DNA of 64,000 nucleotides from Jackrogersella multiformis (taxonomy: Eukaryota > Ascomycota > Sordariomycetes > Xylariales > Hypoxylaceae): positions 2,170,001-2,234,000 of the forward strand of contig CADCXD010000005.1 of NCBI GenBank assembly GCA_902806575.1, written 5' to 3'. Shown piece after piece: positions 38,610 to 49,358 of this stretch. The position numbers were made by a program, and so were the translations under genes. Numbering within the stretch: position 1 is the first letter of the stretch; every line of letters begins with the position of its first letter. The notes under the pieces are model-generated. The model did no database searches. It saw only the letters and a program-made list of their open reading frames with translations, and was not told where the DNA came from.

Positions 38610-39819
38610 ATGGCCCTCAATCTCGAGTCGCAGCCGTCCGGGCTGTCGCCTTTAGGCATCCTAACTACCAATCCCTTAGCCAATGCAGTTTCCGATGCAT
38701 ACAAGGCTTTCTCCGAGCGACGAGCCAAGCTCGGCTTGTCAAATCCCGGCACCGTCGAGACCATCGCGAAGGAGGTTCAGCGCGAAGTTTCCCTCACCAA
38801 CTACATGCACTCAGGCATAAGAGCAGACCTTACTAAGGCTGTCAGTCTGTCGCCGTTGTTCCAGGTCTCGCATCAGTTTGCCATGGGCGAACACCAGAAT
38901 CCTTATGCTTTTGCAGGACTCTTTGGTACCAACAAGGTCAGTGTGATCCTCCATATCAACATTCCTCTATTTTCTATGAATGAGAATGCTGTGTTAACAC
39001 ATGTTGTTCTCGCCCTTAGGTCTTCCTCCAAGGCAGCTTGGACAATGCTGGACTGCTATCCACGAGATTCAACTACCGATGGACCCCTTCACTAGTCACC
39101 AAGACTCAGTTTCAGATAGGCTCTCAGGATATGGCCTCAATCGAGCATGAGTATACTGGTAGTGACTTCACTTCCTCCGTGAAGATGTTGAACCCTTCAT
39201 ATCTTGAAGGCGGGTTGACTGGGATCTACATCCTTAGCCACCTTCAATCTGTTACCCGCAAGCTTGCCCTTGGTATCGAGGCAGTCTGGCAACGAGCTGC
39301 GCTGAACCAACCGCCTGAGTCTGCTCTGTCCTACTGCGCGAAATACAAGTCCGATGATTGGATTGCGACTGCGCAGCTCCATGCCCAAGGTGCCTTGAAC
39401 ACGACATACTGGCGGAAGTTGTCAGATAAGGTACAGGCTGGTGTCGACATGACTCTTCAGATTGTCCCCGGCCCCGGTGGTCTGATGGGAGGTGGCTTGC
39501 AGAAGGAGGGCATTACATCTGTCGGCGTCAAGTACGACTTCCGCATGTCAACATTCCGAGCCCAACTCGATTCTAAGGGAAAGTTGGGCTGTATACTGGA
39601 GAAGCGCGTCGCGCCACCTGTCATGATGACGTTCTGTGCCGACGTCGACCACTATACTGTAAGTTGTGAACTTTCGAGCGTAAAGTATCTTTCTAACTGC
39701 CTCGTTTTTAGCAATCTGCCAAGGTAGGCCTTGGAATTAGCATCGAGGCTGGTGGTGAAGAATTGCAGGACCAACAAGAAGCTCTTGGCGCTCAGGCATC
39801 ACCTAATATCCCCTTTTAA
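38610..39819 (+). CDS. TOM40: Mitochondrial import channel TOM40
   Basis: TOM40 is the beta-barrel channel of the outer-membrane translocase through which nearly all mitochondrial precursors pass. Three exons (38610-38936, 39020-39658, 39712-39819) give 357 aa, close to the Neurospora protein in length. Family features: the N-terminal NPLANAVSDAYKAFSERRAKLGLSNPGTVE region, EVQREVSLTNYMHSGIRADLTK, the barrel strands beginning FQVSHQFAMGE, and PYAFAGLFGTNKVFLQGSLDN across intron 1. Later come RFNYRWTPSLVTKTQFQI, LNPSYLEGGLTGIYILSHLQSV and, at the end, VGLGISIEAGGEE. Both introns are in phase 0. There is no signal peptide, as expected for a protein inserted through the SAM complex. It diverges from the PFK-2 gene about 1.3 kb away. 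Confidence 0.97.
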
Positions 39820-41547
39820 GTCTCCATCTCCGTCACATTTGGATGACTTTATCCTCAACATAGAAGCTCCCCTCTCCCACCATCGCACGCGTAATACACG
39901 ATCTCCGTAATCCAGCAACAGAACTCCAGTAATAATTACAGGACTGGAGTGCCGGAGATCTCGTGCAGCATCATCCATTTTCCCCCACCCCCTTTGTCTT
40001 ATTAAGCATATCCTACTTCTGTATGCGGCACAGAATGGCTATGTGGGTTGGATTCTGCATAAAAAATCATGACGACTATAGACTTTCTTTTCGCATCGGT
40101 CACGAGTTATTCGACAAGTTCCGATATTCAGCCCGTGTGAGGCTGAGCATTATCCACTTTAAGGAGTACCAGGTGGAAACCCGCGAAAATGTGTACTATT
40201 AGGATTACGGCCGCCAGAGAGGCACCAGGGCTGCAGGCGATATTATGTGCGATGGGTTGATGATAGGACGTGGCATGGTCGTCAACGATATTTTCGAGGT
40301 GTCTTGCGAAAAGGCGCTTGTAATTCTACTGGGTGCTGTACATAGTAACCCATCCCGTGTATAAATCATGACTAATTACACCGGGCTTCTCCAAATGCAT
40401 TTGGCAGAGTGACGGGGTAGAAAAAGGGGCTAAGGCTAACTAAAAGTCTAAGACGAGGTGGTAAAGCACCCATAGAAGCCCTACCATTGTTAAGAAGTTG
40501 TTGATATTCAAGATGAATTAGACGTTACGAAAACAACAAAGAGAAGATGCTTCAATATTTAGGCAATGCCCTGTCAAAAGTGCAGAGTCGTGGGTAGCGA
40601 TAAACCGATTAATTTGAGAACTCAAAATCACACCGCTATATATGAGACATTCTCCCTTGTTCGGAAACCGTGGATAAGGACTATTTTAAAGCCTCACCTT
40701 CAAGAAAAGTCCACCCTTTTATCTAGAGGGTATGAAGGCTGCCTAGGTACCTGTTTGCTGCCCCCATGAAGAGACATGGAATCCTGCAGCGCCTCTTTTT
40801 TGTACTTGCTTGATATTTGAGGCTACGTCTCCTCACCGGTCATCTAAGAGAACTTGGAAGGGCGTGTGGCTCCGAATGAAGATGCGTCAGATAGGGGTAC
40901 CACAACAGCAGCCACTTATGTACTAACAAAAAGCAATCTTTATGGGACCGAGCCTTCTAGTTTATGGCTATCCCCCTTTCCAGAAAATAATGAGACTGGT
41001 TCTCTAGAGAGTAGTGCTATACATTACCAGACTAGACTTTAGTCCAGGGAAGATTCGAATCCGCCTCGTTTAAGAGCTGTTCGTAGCAACATGCTATTTT
41101 CTAGATTAATAGTAGGCCAGTCAGTCAAGTTAACTACAGTCATCAGTTAATGTCTGCCTCGTGTCCAGTCCATATGGCGATAAATACGAGACAAGGAGGT
41201 CGTGCAACATGCGACTAGGCTGCCTAGGTTAGGGCATCAAGAGCCTCTATCAAATCTTGCCCCAATGACATCCCGTAGGTTAACAAGCGTTCATGCGCCA
41301 TTGGTGTTATCCTAATAGCTGTTAAAATTCAATGTTTACCAATGCAATTCGCCATTGTTCACAGGGCTATGATTCAACTCAATAACAGATATAGAAATGG
41401 TCCAATAATAGTACTAAGCTAGGTTGATCCTAATCACACACAGCACTCATTCGCAACATAATATAGTAACTCTATTCTCCAAAATGTAAACAAGCAACGC
41501 TGACATCGACCAATATAGCATCTCCAGTCCCAAGGATAGAGATACTT
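39820..41547. other. Convergent spacer between TOM40 and the accessory block
   Basis: About 1.7 kb, probably containing the TOM40 3' UTR at the left. Open frames (39963-40202, 40566-40769, 40854-41042) are short and resemble nothing I know. TACCTAGGTA words are almost absent (one CCTAGGTACC at 40742-40751). This marks the left edge of the 41.5-47.4 kb block. Confidence 0.5.
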
Positions 41548-41966
41548 TCAAGCTTTCTTCTTCATAGATACCGCCAAATTTCCCTCAGGCTTCAAGATGT
41601 ATACTGTCTGGAGCTTCCCATGTTTTCGGAATAGCCTGCCTTTCATCCCTAGGGTTCGGAGATTTAGTCGAGCGATGAAGTATCCGTCTTTCGGTATCTC
41701 GTCTGGCCTTTGTGCCCACGTATTCTCCCCATCGCTGTCCATGAAGAGATCCCAGCAATCACGATCCTCTTTTGTCGGCTCTTTCAGGAGTAGCGTCCAA
41801 TATTCATGTGCATCTGCTAGTATCAGTTGAAACAAATATTGCTAGAGCAAGAGGTAGAGTTACCATTTTCTATCTTTCTGGTCTTCTGGATAGTTACTTG
41901 AGCTATCTGGGGGTCGTATACTAAGGCTCGACTCTCGAGTTGAGGCCATAAAGCATTCTCAGACAT
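41548..41966 (-). CDS. Uncharacterised small protein, paralogue A
   Basis: Two exons (41966-41864 and 41816-41548) encode 123 aa. I do not recognise the family. It has no signal peptide or membrane helix. It starts MSENALWPQLESRALVYDP and looks beta-strand-rich, with alternating hydrophobic residues and a Trp-rich middle (EYWTLLL, CWDLF, NTWAQ). It ends in a short basic tail. The same plan recurs in the gene at 46997-47369: LVYDPQ, TI-K, ENA at the intron, then PDEIPKDGYFIARLNLRTLG and GRLFRKHGKLQTVYI. The intron interrupts the same codon (EN|A, phase 1) in both copies and both first exons are 103 nt, which shows duplication and supports both models. Copy A has about a dozen extra residues (KEPTKEDRD region) after the intron. 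It diverges from the patatin gene. Function unknown. Confidence 0.75.
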
Positions 41967-42976
41967 CCTCTCAAGAAAGATGGACTTAACAGTGAAGAGT
42001 ATTTCGATGAATACAATATGTCCTACTAGTAAAATTAAAATAAATAAATAATTCTAGAATATCTGAAGTTAGTTGGTAGGTGAATCGATTTGTTCCAAAG
42101 GATGAGTACGGGTTTCTGGGAGGCCATCATATTTGAGCATGAAAGTAGCCCGGTTGAAACACTGCTCTCCCTTCAGAAATCATGTTAACACTACCACAGC
42201 CATTTGTATTACGATGATCACGAAAGACCGCTCAACGCCACGTGGGGGTAAACCATCGGCCTCCCCAAATAGTGGCTTTATGCAGTTTATGTACATAGGT
42301 CTGTTGCCGTGGGCCCTCCATCATCTTGGTTTCACGGCGTAAGCCTCAATGTATGTTAACCAATTAGAAGTAATCTGAATCCCACTCATTGTAACCGGCC
42401 TGGAATGATAGGAACCAATCAGGCATCGAAAAAGATTGTCACCTTGCCCGACTCAACGCCAAATCTATTGCTAGGGCTTAGTCAATCGATCACCCTGCTA
42501 CCCATCAATCCTACCTACCAGCCTACTAGGGTACGGATCTGATCTCGGCCTGGAAACTTTTGCAGATTAGACCGCTGATCCGCGACTTGCGGTTCATGCA
42601 GGTAATCGCTAGTACTATTCATATTCATAATGGATCCCTTGGATCCCGGTCCTAATCTTCTTCATGGACGACGCCGTACTGGGAGGCTGAACCAAAAGAC
42701 TCAGGGGATCTGTGGAAGGCTTCACGGAGTGTTGGAGGCTTTATAATCACGAGGGCTTTTTTATTTCTAGGTTCTTAGATGAATGTATGTAGCTGCTTCT
42801 CGAGATCATGAATAACAATCTTATTTCTATCACCTTCATACACAGTCCATCCTTACCCCCTACCTCTCAGAAAGTCTAGTTAGAGCGTATCCTAGTATCT
42901 GCCACTATTAATAAGCAACTGCTAACCTACAGCATCCGCGACTTCCACCAAGGATACAGCCTGTAAAGCATACCTT
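41967..42976. other. Divergent spacer between paralogue A and the patatin gene
   Basis: About 1 kb. The first 100 bases are A/T-rich. An open frame at 42133-42342 (69 codons) is not convincing. Probably the promoters of both flanking genes. Confidence 0.5.
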
Positions 42977-44761
42977 ATGGTAGACCAACAGTCAAAGTCT
43001 GAGGCTAGTTCCAGTTCTCAGACTGGTCCTTGGTTGAAAAAGCATGTTCTCACATTTGGTATGTCACTACTACGAATTTTTAATGATAACACTAATCTGT
43101 TAATTCAGATGGGGGTGGCATAAGGGGGTACTATAGTCTGCTCTTTATAAAGAGATTGATGCAAGATATCGCGGAGATAGAGAGGGATAAGTATAAAGAA
43201 GATCAGGATGAAGAGGACAAGGGTAAAAAGGACAAGGATAAAACTCACCAAATAACTAGCTTCTCTCCTTGTGAAGAATCAGCGAACGTATCCCATCTAG
43301 GTAAAGAGGGATACATTCCATTTTTGCCATGCCACTACTTCGACTATATTGCCGGAACATCTACAGGAGGGTAAGATGATCATTTGATCTTTAGCTACCT
43401 AATGGTTTACTAACATGTATTCAAATAGATTAATAGCTATTCTATTGGGTCGTTTTCGAATGACAGTCGATGACTGCATCCATGAATATGCGAATCTTGC
43501 TGGATATGTTTTTGGCCGTCCTCGATCTTTCCATTATATGAATTCTCCTATCTCTCGTTGCAAATATGACACGAAGAGGTTTGAGGACGTGATCAAGGAC
43601 GTGATCATGCGGAGAGCGGAAAAGGGCAAGTTCAATGCCCAGAACGCCCGGTTTGACGTAGGATATGGGCTATGCCAAGTGTAAGTTCCAGAGTGAGCCC
43701 CTATTCTCAACTACAACTAATACATCGCTAGCTTTGTCATCGCAAACATAGCCGGTGGTGTCGTTAATGAGCACCGATTTTTCCGCTCATACGAGATAAA
43801 TTTGCCTCAGGAGTCTAGATCGAAGAAAGCCTCATTGACGAAAGACTTTTTTAAAACCAAACATGACGGTAAGCCGCAAGATGTTTGTGTGTGGCATGTT
43901 GCGCGAGCAACCACTGCAGCCCCCATGTACTTTGAACCATTCGAACTTATGACCGACGGTAACATGAGACGTGCGAAAACCAACCCGCAACTAACAAGAA
44001 GACGAACAACGCAAAGGAGTTGTGAAAATTCATATCAACAGCAGGTGGAAATACTTGAAGATGGAGGTTTCGGGGCTGCAAACAATCCCTCCAAGGAGAT
44101 GTTCGAAGAACTGCAAAGGCAACTTCCAAAGAACATGGCTGTCGGAACTTTCGTCAGCATCGGCACAGCTAGGCCCACGGATGAACCAACTAGCTCAATC
44201 TTATTTCGTGCTATGAAGAGCAGCTCGCAGCTATTTACTTTTGCCAGTGATGTCATATATAGCCTTGGAGATCCCGAACCGACCCATGAGCACATGAAAA
44301 AATTAGAGGAAGATACCATGTCCTTTTCATACCACCGGTTCAACGAGCCAGGGGGACTGGAGGATGTCAAAATGGATGCTTGGGAACCAAGGGAAGACGG
44401 GAAAAACACTATCAAGAAGATGACGGATGCTTTCAATAAGCATATGAATCAACCAGGAATGGCATCGTCTATGCGCACATGCGCAGAAGAGCTGGTCATA
44501 GCAAGACGGGCGCGTGTCCAAGCGAATATGGGTAAATGGAGGCGGTATGCCTTGGGCAGTCATTTCTATTGCAAAATTCGTGACTGTCCGGATCCCTGCC
44601 GCGCTGAGATCGACGAAGTTAAGTTCATCGCCCACCTCAAACAAGATCATGGCATGCATGACAAGACAAATAAAGAGATAGGGGATGCACTAACGTCCTG
44701 TGAGGAGCACTGGACTTATCGCGAGGGCCAGCCCCTACCTGGTAGATGCCTTGGTACATAA
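42977..44761 (+). CDS. Patatin-like phospholipase with C-terminal zinc-finger-like motif
   Basis: Four exons (42977-43058, 43109-43370, 43429-43680, 43732-44761) encode 541 aa. Patatin domains are lipid acyl hydrolases with a Ser-Asp dyad. All three signature elements are present: the oxyanion glycine motif DGGGIRG at 28-34, the nucleophile elbow GTSTG with Ser at about 112, and the catalytic Asp in EDGGFGAANNP at about 309. WHVARATTAAPMYFEPF also matches the family. Between oxyanion loop and elbow is a charged Asp/Glu/Lys insertion (KEDQDEEDKGKKDKDK). Near the C-terminus is CKIRDCPDPC followed by HLKQDH (Cys at 479 and 484, His at 500 and 505), a C2H2-like pattern. No signal peptide or NACHT/ankyrin repeats are seen, so this is a short patatin rather than an NLR-type receptor. 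Start chosen at the first in-frame ATG; phases 1, 2, 2 are consistent. Confidence 0.9.
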
Positions 44762-45278
44762 GGGGCAATGATAAGGGAGTGGGACGAACATGAATCCTGA
44801 GTGTGTAGGAAGTGTTGTATTTCTCTTTGATTCTACACGGTGTCTACCTAGGTTAGGCGTGTATATACACTTCCTACCTAGTTAATTCAAAGTACACAGG
44901 ATTGTACTCTGGCTCTCGGACTCTCGGGCTGTGAATATTTATTTAAGTACAATAGATTCAGTTATTGCACATTCCTCGCCTACCTAGGTACCTAGAAGAA
45001 TATTTAGACGGTTACCTGCTGATATCCCTGTTTGGCTATTATTCTGACAAGTGGTAGTTGAAGTGGCGTTTTGGCTTTGGGGTCATATGCACATATATTT
45101 CTAAGGCTGCGGGAAAAGGGGGGGGATACAGCCACATTGGGCATACCTATATGTAATAACCTCGGCCATCCTTGAGGCCTCCTTCGCCTTCCTCTCTTCA
45201 TACTAAATCAGCCACAGAACCATCTTCCGGATAAGTCTTAACGCATATATCTGCGCTTTCTCAGGCTATTGCCTCCAT
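44762..45278. other. Spacer between the patatin gene and the membrane protein gene
   Basis: About 0.5 kb between two plus-strand genes. It carries TACCTAGG-type words at 44846-44882 and 44980-44996, the only such cluster inside the accessory block, lying upstream of the membrane protein gene. A G run sits at 45119-45126. Confidence 0.5.
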
Positions 45279-46406
45279 ATGACGAACATGGCAGCAGGAT
45301 TACGATTCGCACTTCATAAGATAGCATCATCTTCGGGTTATACTGCTATGAGCCTGCTCACTCTTCCCTATTACGGGTTCTTCCGGCAGAACACACTACT
45401 ACCAATGCTGTCTATAGTGAATAAAACAAGGTTGCAAGAGAGCGATGCCGAGCTTGCCGCAATGTTGTCGAGCTGGTGGGATCGCAAACTACACGAGCTT
45501 TACTTCGTCCAAGTAGCTGTATGTCTTACTCCTCATCTACTTACTGTATTGTAAAGTCTCTCATTTATACTACCTATGTTTACTACGTATCGTCTCTTTA
45601 AAGACGAGAAAATTCCCTGTGATTAGGTGCCTCCCTTTTCAAGTCATTTCCTATGTCTAACAACAACACGAAATGATACAAGGGCACTCTTCTCTCAGCG
45701 GCCGTTATCGGGTGCTTCTCCTGGGAGCCTACGGGTTTTGAACACTGGGTCGGCCCCGCGGCGCGTTACTGTTCTCTAGTGTTGTCTCTCTTCGCGGTCC
45801 TACTCTCGGCGTCCCAATCGTTTATTTTCACTGCCGTTATCAAGAAGAAAACACGAGCGGGCCATGACTTAGTGCGCGAAAGTGCCATGATCTACCGAGC
45901 GGTGAAGGGGGATCATATGCTATCGTCGCGAGCAATTGCTGCTAGGACTAGGGCTCGTAGTAGTTTCTTTCTTACCGAGCCGGAAGGTGGAGATGAAGAC
46001 CGTGAGGGGGGAGAAGGAATACAAGGACCACAACATCCAACATCGGCCGTGTTATCCTCGTCCACTATCATCAGCGACAACAATAACATCGAGGTTTACA
46101 TCCGATGGAACATGGTGTTCACCTGGCAAGCACCTATGATGCTTCTCGCGTATTCAGTCGTTGCTTTCCTCGTGGGCCTAAGTGTGTATGTTTGCACGCC
46201 GTTATATAACAATGGCTTGCGTGGAAAAAAAGTAGGTTTGCCACTGCAGCCTGATAATCTCCCCCGTGGACAGGGGTGGCCTTTGGCTAACTATCGTATA
46301 GGTAGCTATATTTTACCTAACTAGTCTCGGAGTAGGTGGGCTCTGCTTTATGGTGTGTATATGCCTCACTTATTATCCTTATTTTATCTTTATTCTTGTA
46401 GAATAA
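45279..46406 (+). CDS. Uncharacterised membrane protein, four predicted helices
   Basis: Modelled as three exons (45279-45518, 45683-46231, 46302-46406), 297 aa; not a family I recognise. The N-terminus (AAGLRFALHKIASSSGYTA) and a soluble part ending SSWWDRKLHELYFVQ precede helix 1 (VAGTLLSAAVIGCFSW, about 79-94). Helix 2 is SLVLSLFAVLLSASQSFIF (about 111-129). A charged loop of about 95 residues is rich in Arg, then Glu/Gly and Ser. Helix 3 is PMMLLAYSVVAFLVGLSVYV (about 231-250) and helix 4 is in the last exon (IFYLTSLGVGGLCFMVCIC). The first junction uses a less usual AAG acceptor (ATACAAG at 45676-45682), which is the only one keeping phase and makes a continuous helix. If the second intron is retained, helix 4 is lost and the protein ends IGSYILPN. 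There could be further 5' exons. It lies 0.5 kb after the patatin gene on the same strand. Confidence 0.65.
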
Positions 46407-46996
46407 ACCCAACTCCCTCAAAACTCGTACCTCGATACCAATTTCTTCTATAAATTCCGTGAATAGAAAACTACTGACGTTGTATGTTTTCAGTGGTGCT
46501 CCTTTTGGGCGTATAAGTTTGTGGATCTGGATGAACCGTAATGATCCATCTTTAGGTTGAAATACTAAAATCCATAACTAATAGCTAGATATTCCTCGTA
46601 TGGACAGCAAAGGGCCGGGTTAGATTGATGTTTGAGGTTTGCCTTTATACTATACACCATGATTTCTTTTAGCAACAGTTCACCCATCTAGGTTCGATGC
46701 CTATCAACTACCTCTGCCACCACCTGAGAGACTACACCTTAAGGACAGGGGAAGATGCATATTTATTGTTTTTTTAAGGTTTTATAAACTACTATGGCTT
46801 AGTTAGCTGTAATGACCGTCGATGAAATAAACAAACTCCCAACCCCAACCCCCCAATTGCCAGAAACGCTCATGCGTCCATTTTCGAGGTAGATCAATCT
46901 GTGGACCCGAACCAAACCCTCAATAGAGTCAGTTAATGTACATCTATGATGCACATAACTCCTTTGCGTTTCTCCAATAAGATATCCTCGGTCGGG
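46407..46996. other. Convergent spacer between the membrane protein gene and paralogue B
   Basis: About 0.6 kb of presumed facing 3' UTRs. It has T runs (46769-46775) and C runs but no open frame of interest. Confidence 0.5.
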
Positions 46997-47369
46997 CTAT
47001 TCGTGTTGTATGACATAGACTGACTGAAGTTTCCCGTGGCTTCTATAAAACCGTCCCCTTGTCCCGAGGGTTCGAAGATCTAGTCGAACGAGGAAATACC
47101 CTTCTTCCGGTATATCGTCTGGCAACTCTGTCCATACCCGCTGCCCGGCGTCGTCAACGTAGACATCCCAGCGGTCGGAATTCTCGCCCAGGGGCGCTGA
47201 ACAGTATAAAATTCCATCTATTTATGTTATTAAAAGCAGTCTCGTCTATGCTGAAGTTTTAATTACCATTCTCGACCTCGCTGAGCTTCTTGATAGTAAT
47301 CTTTTCTGTTTGTGGGTCGTATACCAACACGCGTTCTTCTATCCCCGAAAGTATATTTCGCCTCGGCAT
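46997..47369 (-). CDS. Uncharacterised small protein, paralogue B
   Basis: Two exons (47369-47267 and 47196-46997) encode 100 aa. Same unknown family as 41548-41966. It begins MPRRNILSGIEERVLVYDP, then TITIKK-like strands (KITIKKLSEVENG), the intron in the same codon and phase as in paralogue A, then SDRWDVYVDD, a PDDIPEEGYFLVRLDLRTLG core and GRFYRSHGKLQSVYVIQ. It stops soon after, lacking the basic tail of copy A. Similarity covers nearly the whole length, and conserved residues (YDPQ, GYF, RL-LRTLG, HGKLQ-VY) suggest both copies are under selection rather than one being dead (inference). No signal peptide or membrane helix. It closes the right side of the patatin/membrane-protein block. 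Confidence 0.75.
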
Positions 47370-49192
47370 TTTAAGGAGAAACACCCTTGATGTGATATCA
47401 ACACACTTCTAGAGCGGACAGACAACAAGCAGATTCAGATCGAACGCCTTATGTAGTTGCAGCTTGCATCGAAGATCTTGTGGGTGCCAGACAATGCTGT
47501 TTGAGGAGAAATGAATCGTCTCAAAATGAGACGAGACGGAGAACCGTGGAAGACCTTTTATTAAAAGATTTAACCACCCGTGACTCAAGACACTGAATCA
47601 CCTTAGGAGTAGGCATGATACAACATAATATCCTACTCCTTAAGCCGTTCACTGTATTCATCTGATCTTCGAATCACGTTTATTGAGTAGACATTACTGA
47701 AGCTACATTGCGTGGGTACCAGACGTGTTAGCCAAGAAGAGAGGAAACCAATGCTTCAAGACATATCATTTCTTAATCATTGTATTCCTGTCAAGGCATC
47801 ATCCCCTAAGAGCAGGTTTTGGACTTAGTTAATACGAATTAAACAGAGTCATCTTATCTACCCACCATTAGATTCACCGATACAATTTGATGAAGCAAGA
47901 CGTTTTTATCGCAATATATGGAACTTTGTCCTGTGAGACAGAGAGAGCGTAAAAGGTCACAAATGGAGGCTGGTAAGATGACTTGGTGTTTTTTCCTAGA
48001 CATAAGATTTCGTAACCTAGACCTTGATATATTACATTTACTATGTTTACTGAGAATATGTTCATGGCCTAGAGTACACCTAACTTAACATATCAGTCTT
48101 CGCTGTAAGAGGATATACAATTATGTAAGACAATAAGCTTTACTATACTTCTATTGAATACCCCTTTACGTGACCCCAACATTAGATTCTTACCCGCAAT
48201 GTGGCTACGTTAAGACTGTCATCTATGATCACTTATGCCCAATAACTGGAAACTGAGGCACAATGCAGCCATTTCTTCCCAACCACTTACCATGAAAATA
48301 TCACGGCTTACGAACCAAATGGAGTCAACGTACAAGCTTAGAACCTCAGCTCACTATGGCGATCCTTAAGTTCGGTATTCCTCTGGTCAAATTGTGCCTC
48401 GATCACTTACAATTAGTGGTAGAGATATTGGCATTCCCGTTTGAGCTTGTTAAACCCCGTCCCGCCCTCAGCATGGCCCGTATAGTATAATGATCGACTC
48501 GCAACCCCGTATAGCCGGTAGCCCAACATTTATCCCGATGATCATCGCCTCGGCGCCGCTCTGTTCCGGAATGCTCCCTACGTCATTTGATATATAGGAT
48601 GTTAAGCTTGGGTAACGTAGCACGTACTCTGACATTTTTGTGACTAGTATGAGCGAATAATGTCCATAGAAGTTTTGGAGACTCTGTCGCGTTACTTACT
48701 AGATAGTCTACAGATTTCAGTGAACACAATAACGTAATAAATTGTTAGGCGAATCTTTTCTACACACATTATTACAATATACTACCGGCATTTATCCACG
48801 AGGATCGTCACTACGAGACTGATCCTTCCCGGAGTCTATGGGTTAACACTGCTGATTGGCCCTGTAGTCTGATATGAGGAGATTTCCACGTGCTGTTGTG
48901 ATGATCAACCGAGTACCTAAGCATGTCTTATACTTGCAACAAGGAATGAGTTTCGATGTGCCTATAAGATATAGTTTCGACTTCCGCAGCCCGCGGCTGT
49001 TGTCATCTTCCAAGTTTACTTATGAGGATAGCTCAGCAGTTGTTCCATAACCCAAGTATCAACGCTCGCCCTTTTTCTCTCATCTCAAAAATCGAATCGA
49101 CTTTTTTCAAAGGGATTACTATATTTTAGATCGACGAATCTTTTGACCATTTCGCACACCCCGGTCGAAATCAGTGACAGTGCTTCGACGAC
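47370..49192. other. Gene-poor spacer right of the accessory block
   Basis: About 1.8 kb with stops in all frames at short intervals. The only listed frame above 60 codons (47874-48065, minus) is not convincing. TACCTAGGTA words are absent except a CCTAAG variant. No gene seen. Confidence 0.5.
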
Positions 49193-49358
49193 ATGGAACC
49201 CAAGCTGCTTGTAGGGACCATCATCTTGGCTTCAAGTGCTCAAAGCATGGTACTTCCAGATGGCACACTTCAGCTTGCCCCTCTAGATGCCCATGCTTCC
49301 GATTGGGTGAGCGCTGGTAGTTTTCGCTCTTTGATAAGATGCTAACAATTAGGTGTAA
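49193..49358 (+). CDS. Possible tiny secreted peptide, 39 aa
   Basis: A candidate only. The ATG at 49193 opens a frame starting MEPKLLVGTIILASSAQS, which reads like a signal peptide (one Lys, a short hydrophobic core, small residues before a cleavage point), followed by MVLPDGTLQLAPLDAHASDW. At 49307 there is a good donor (GTGAGC) and at 49341-49352 a textbook branch and acceptor (GCTAACAATTAG). This defines a 46-nt intron with the next codons being GTG TAA. Unspliced, the frame instead ends after VSAGSFRSLIRC. The strong splice signals are the main reason to record it; it could also be the first exon of a larger gene whose 3' part has decayed. Confidence 0.3.
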
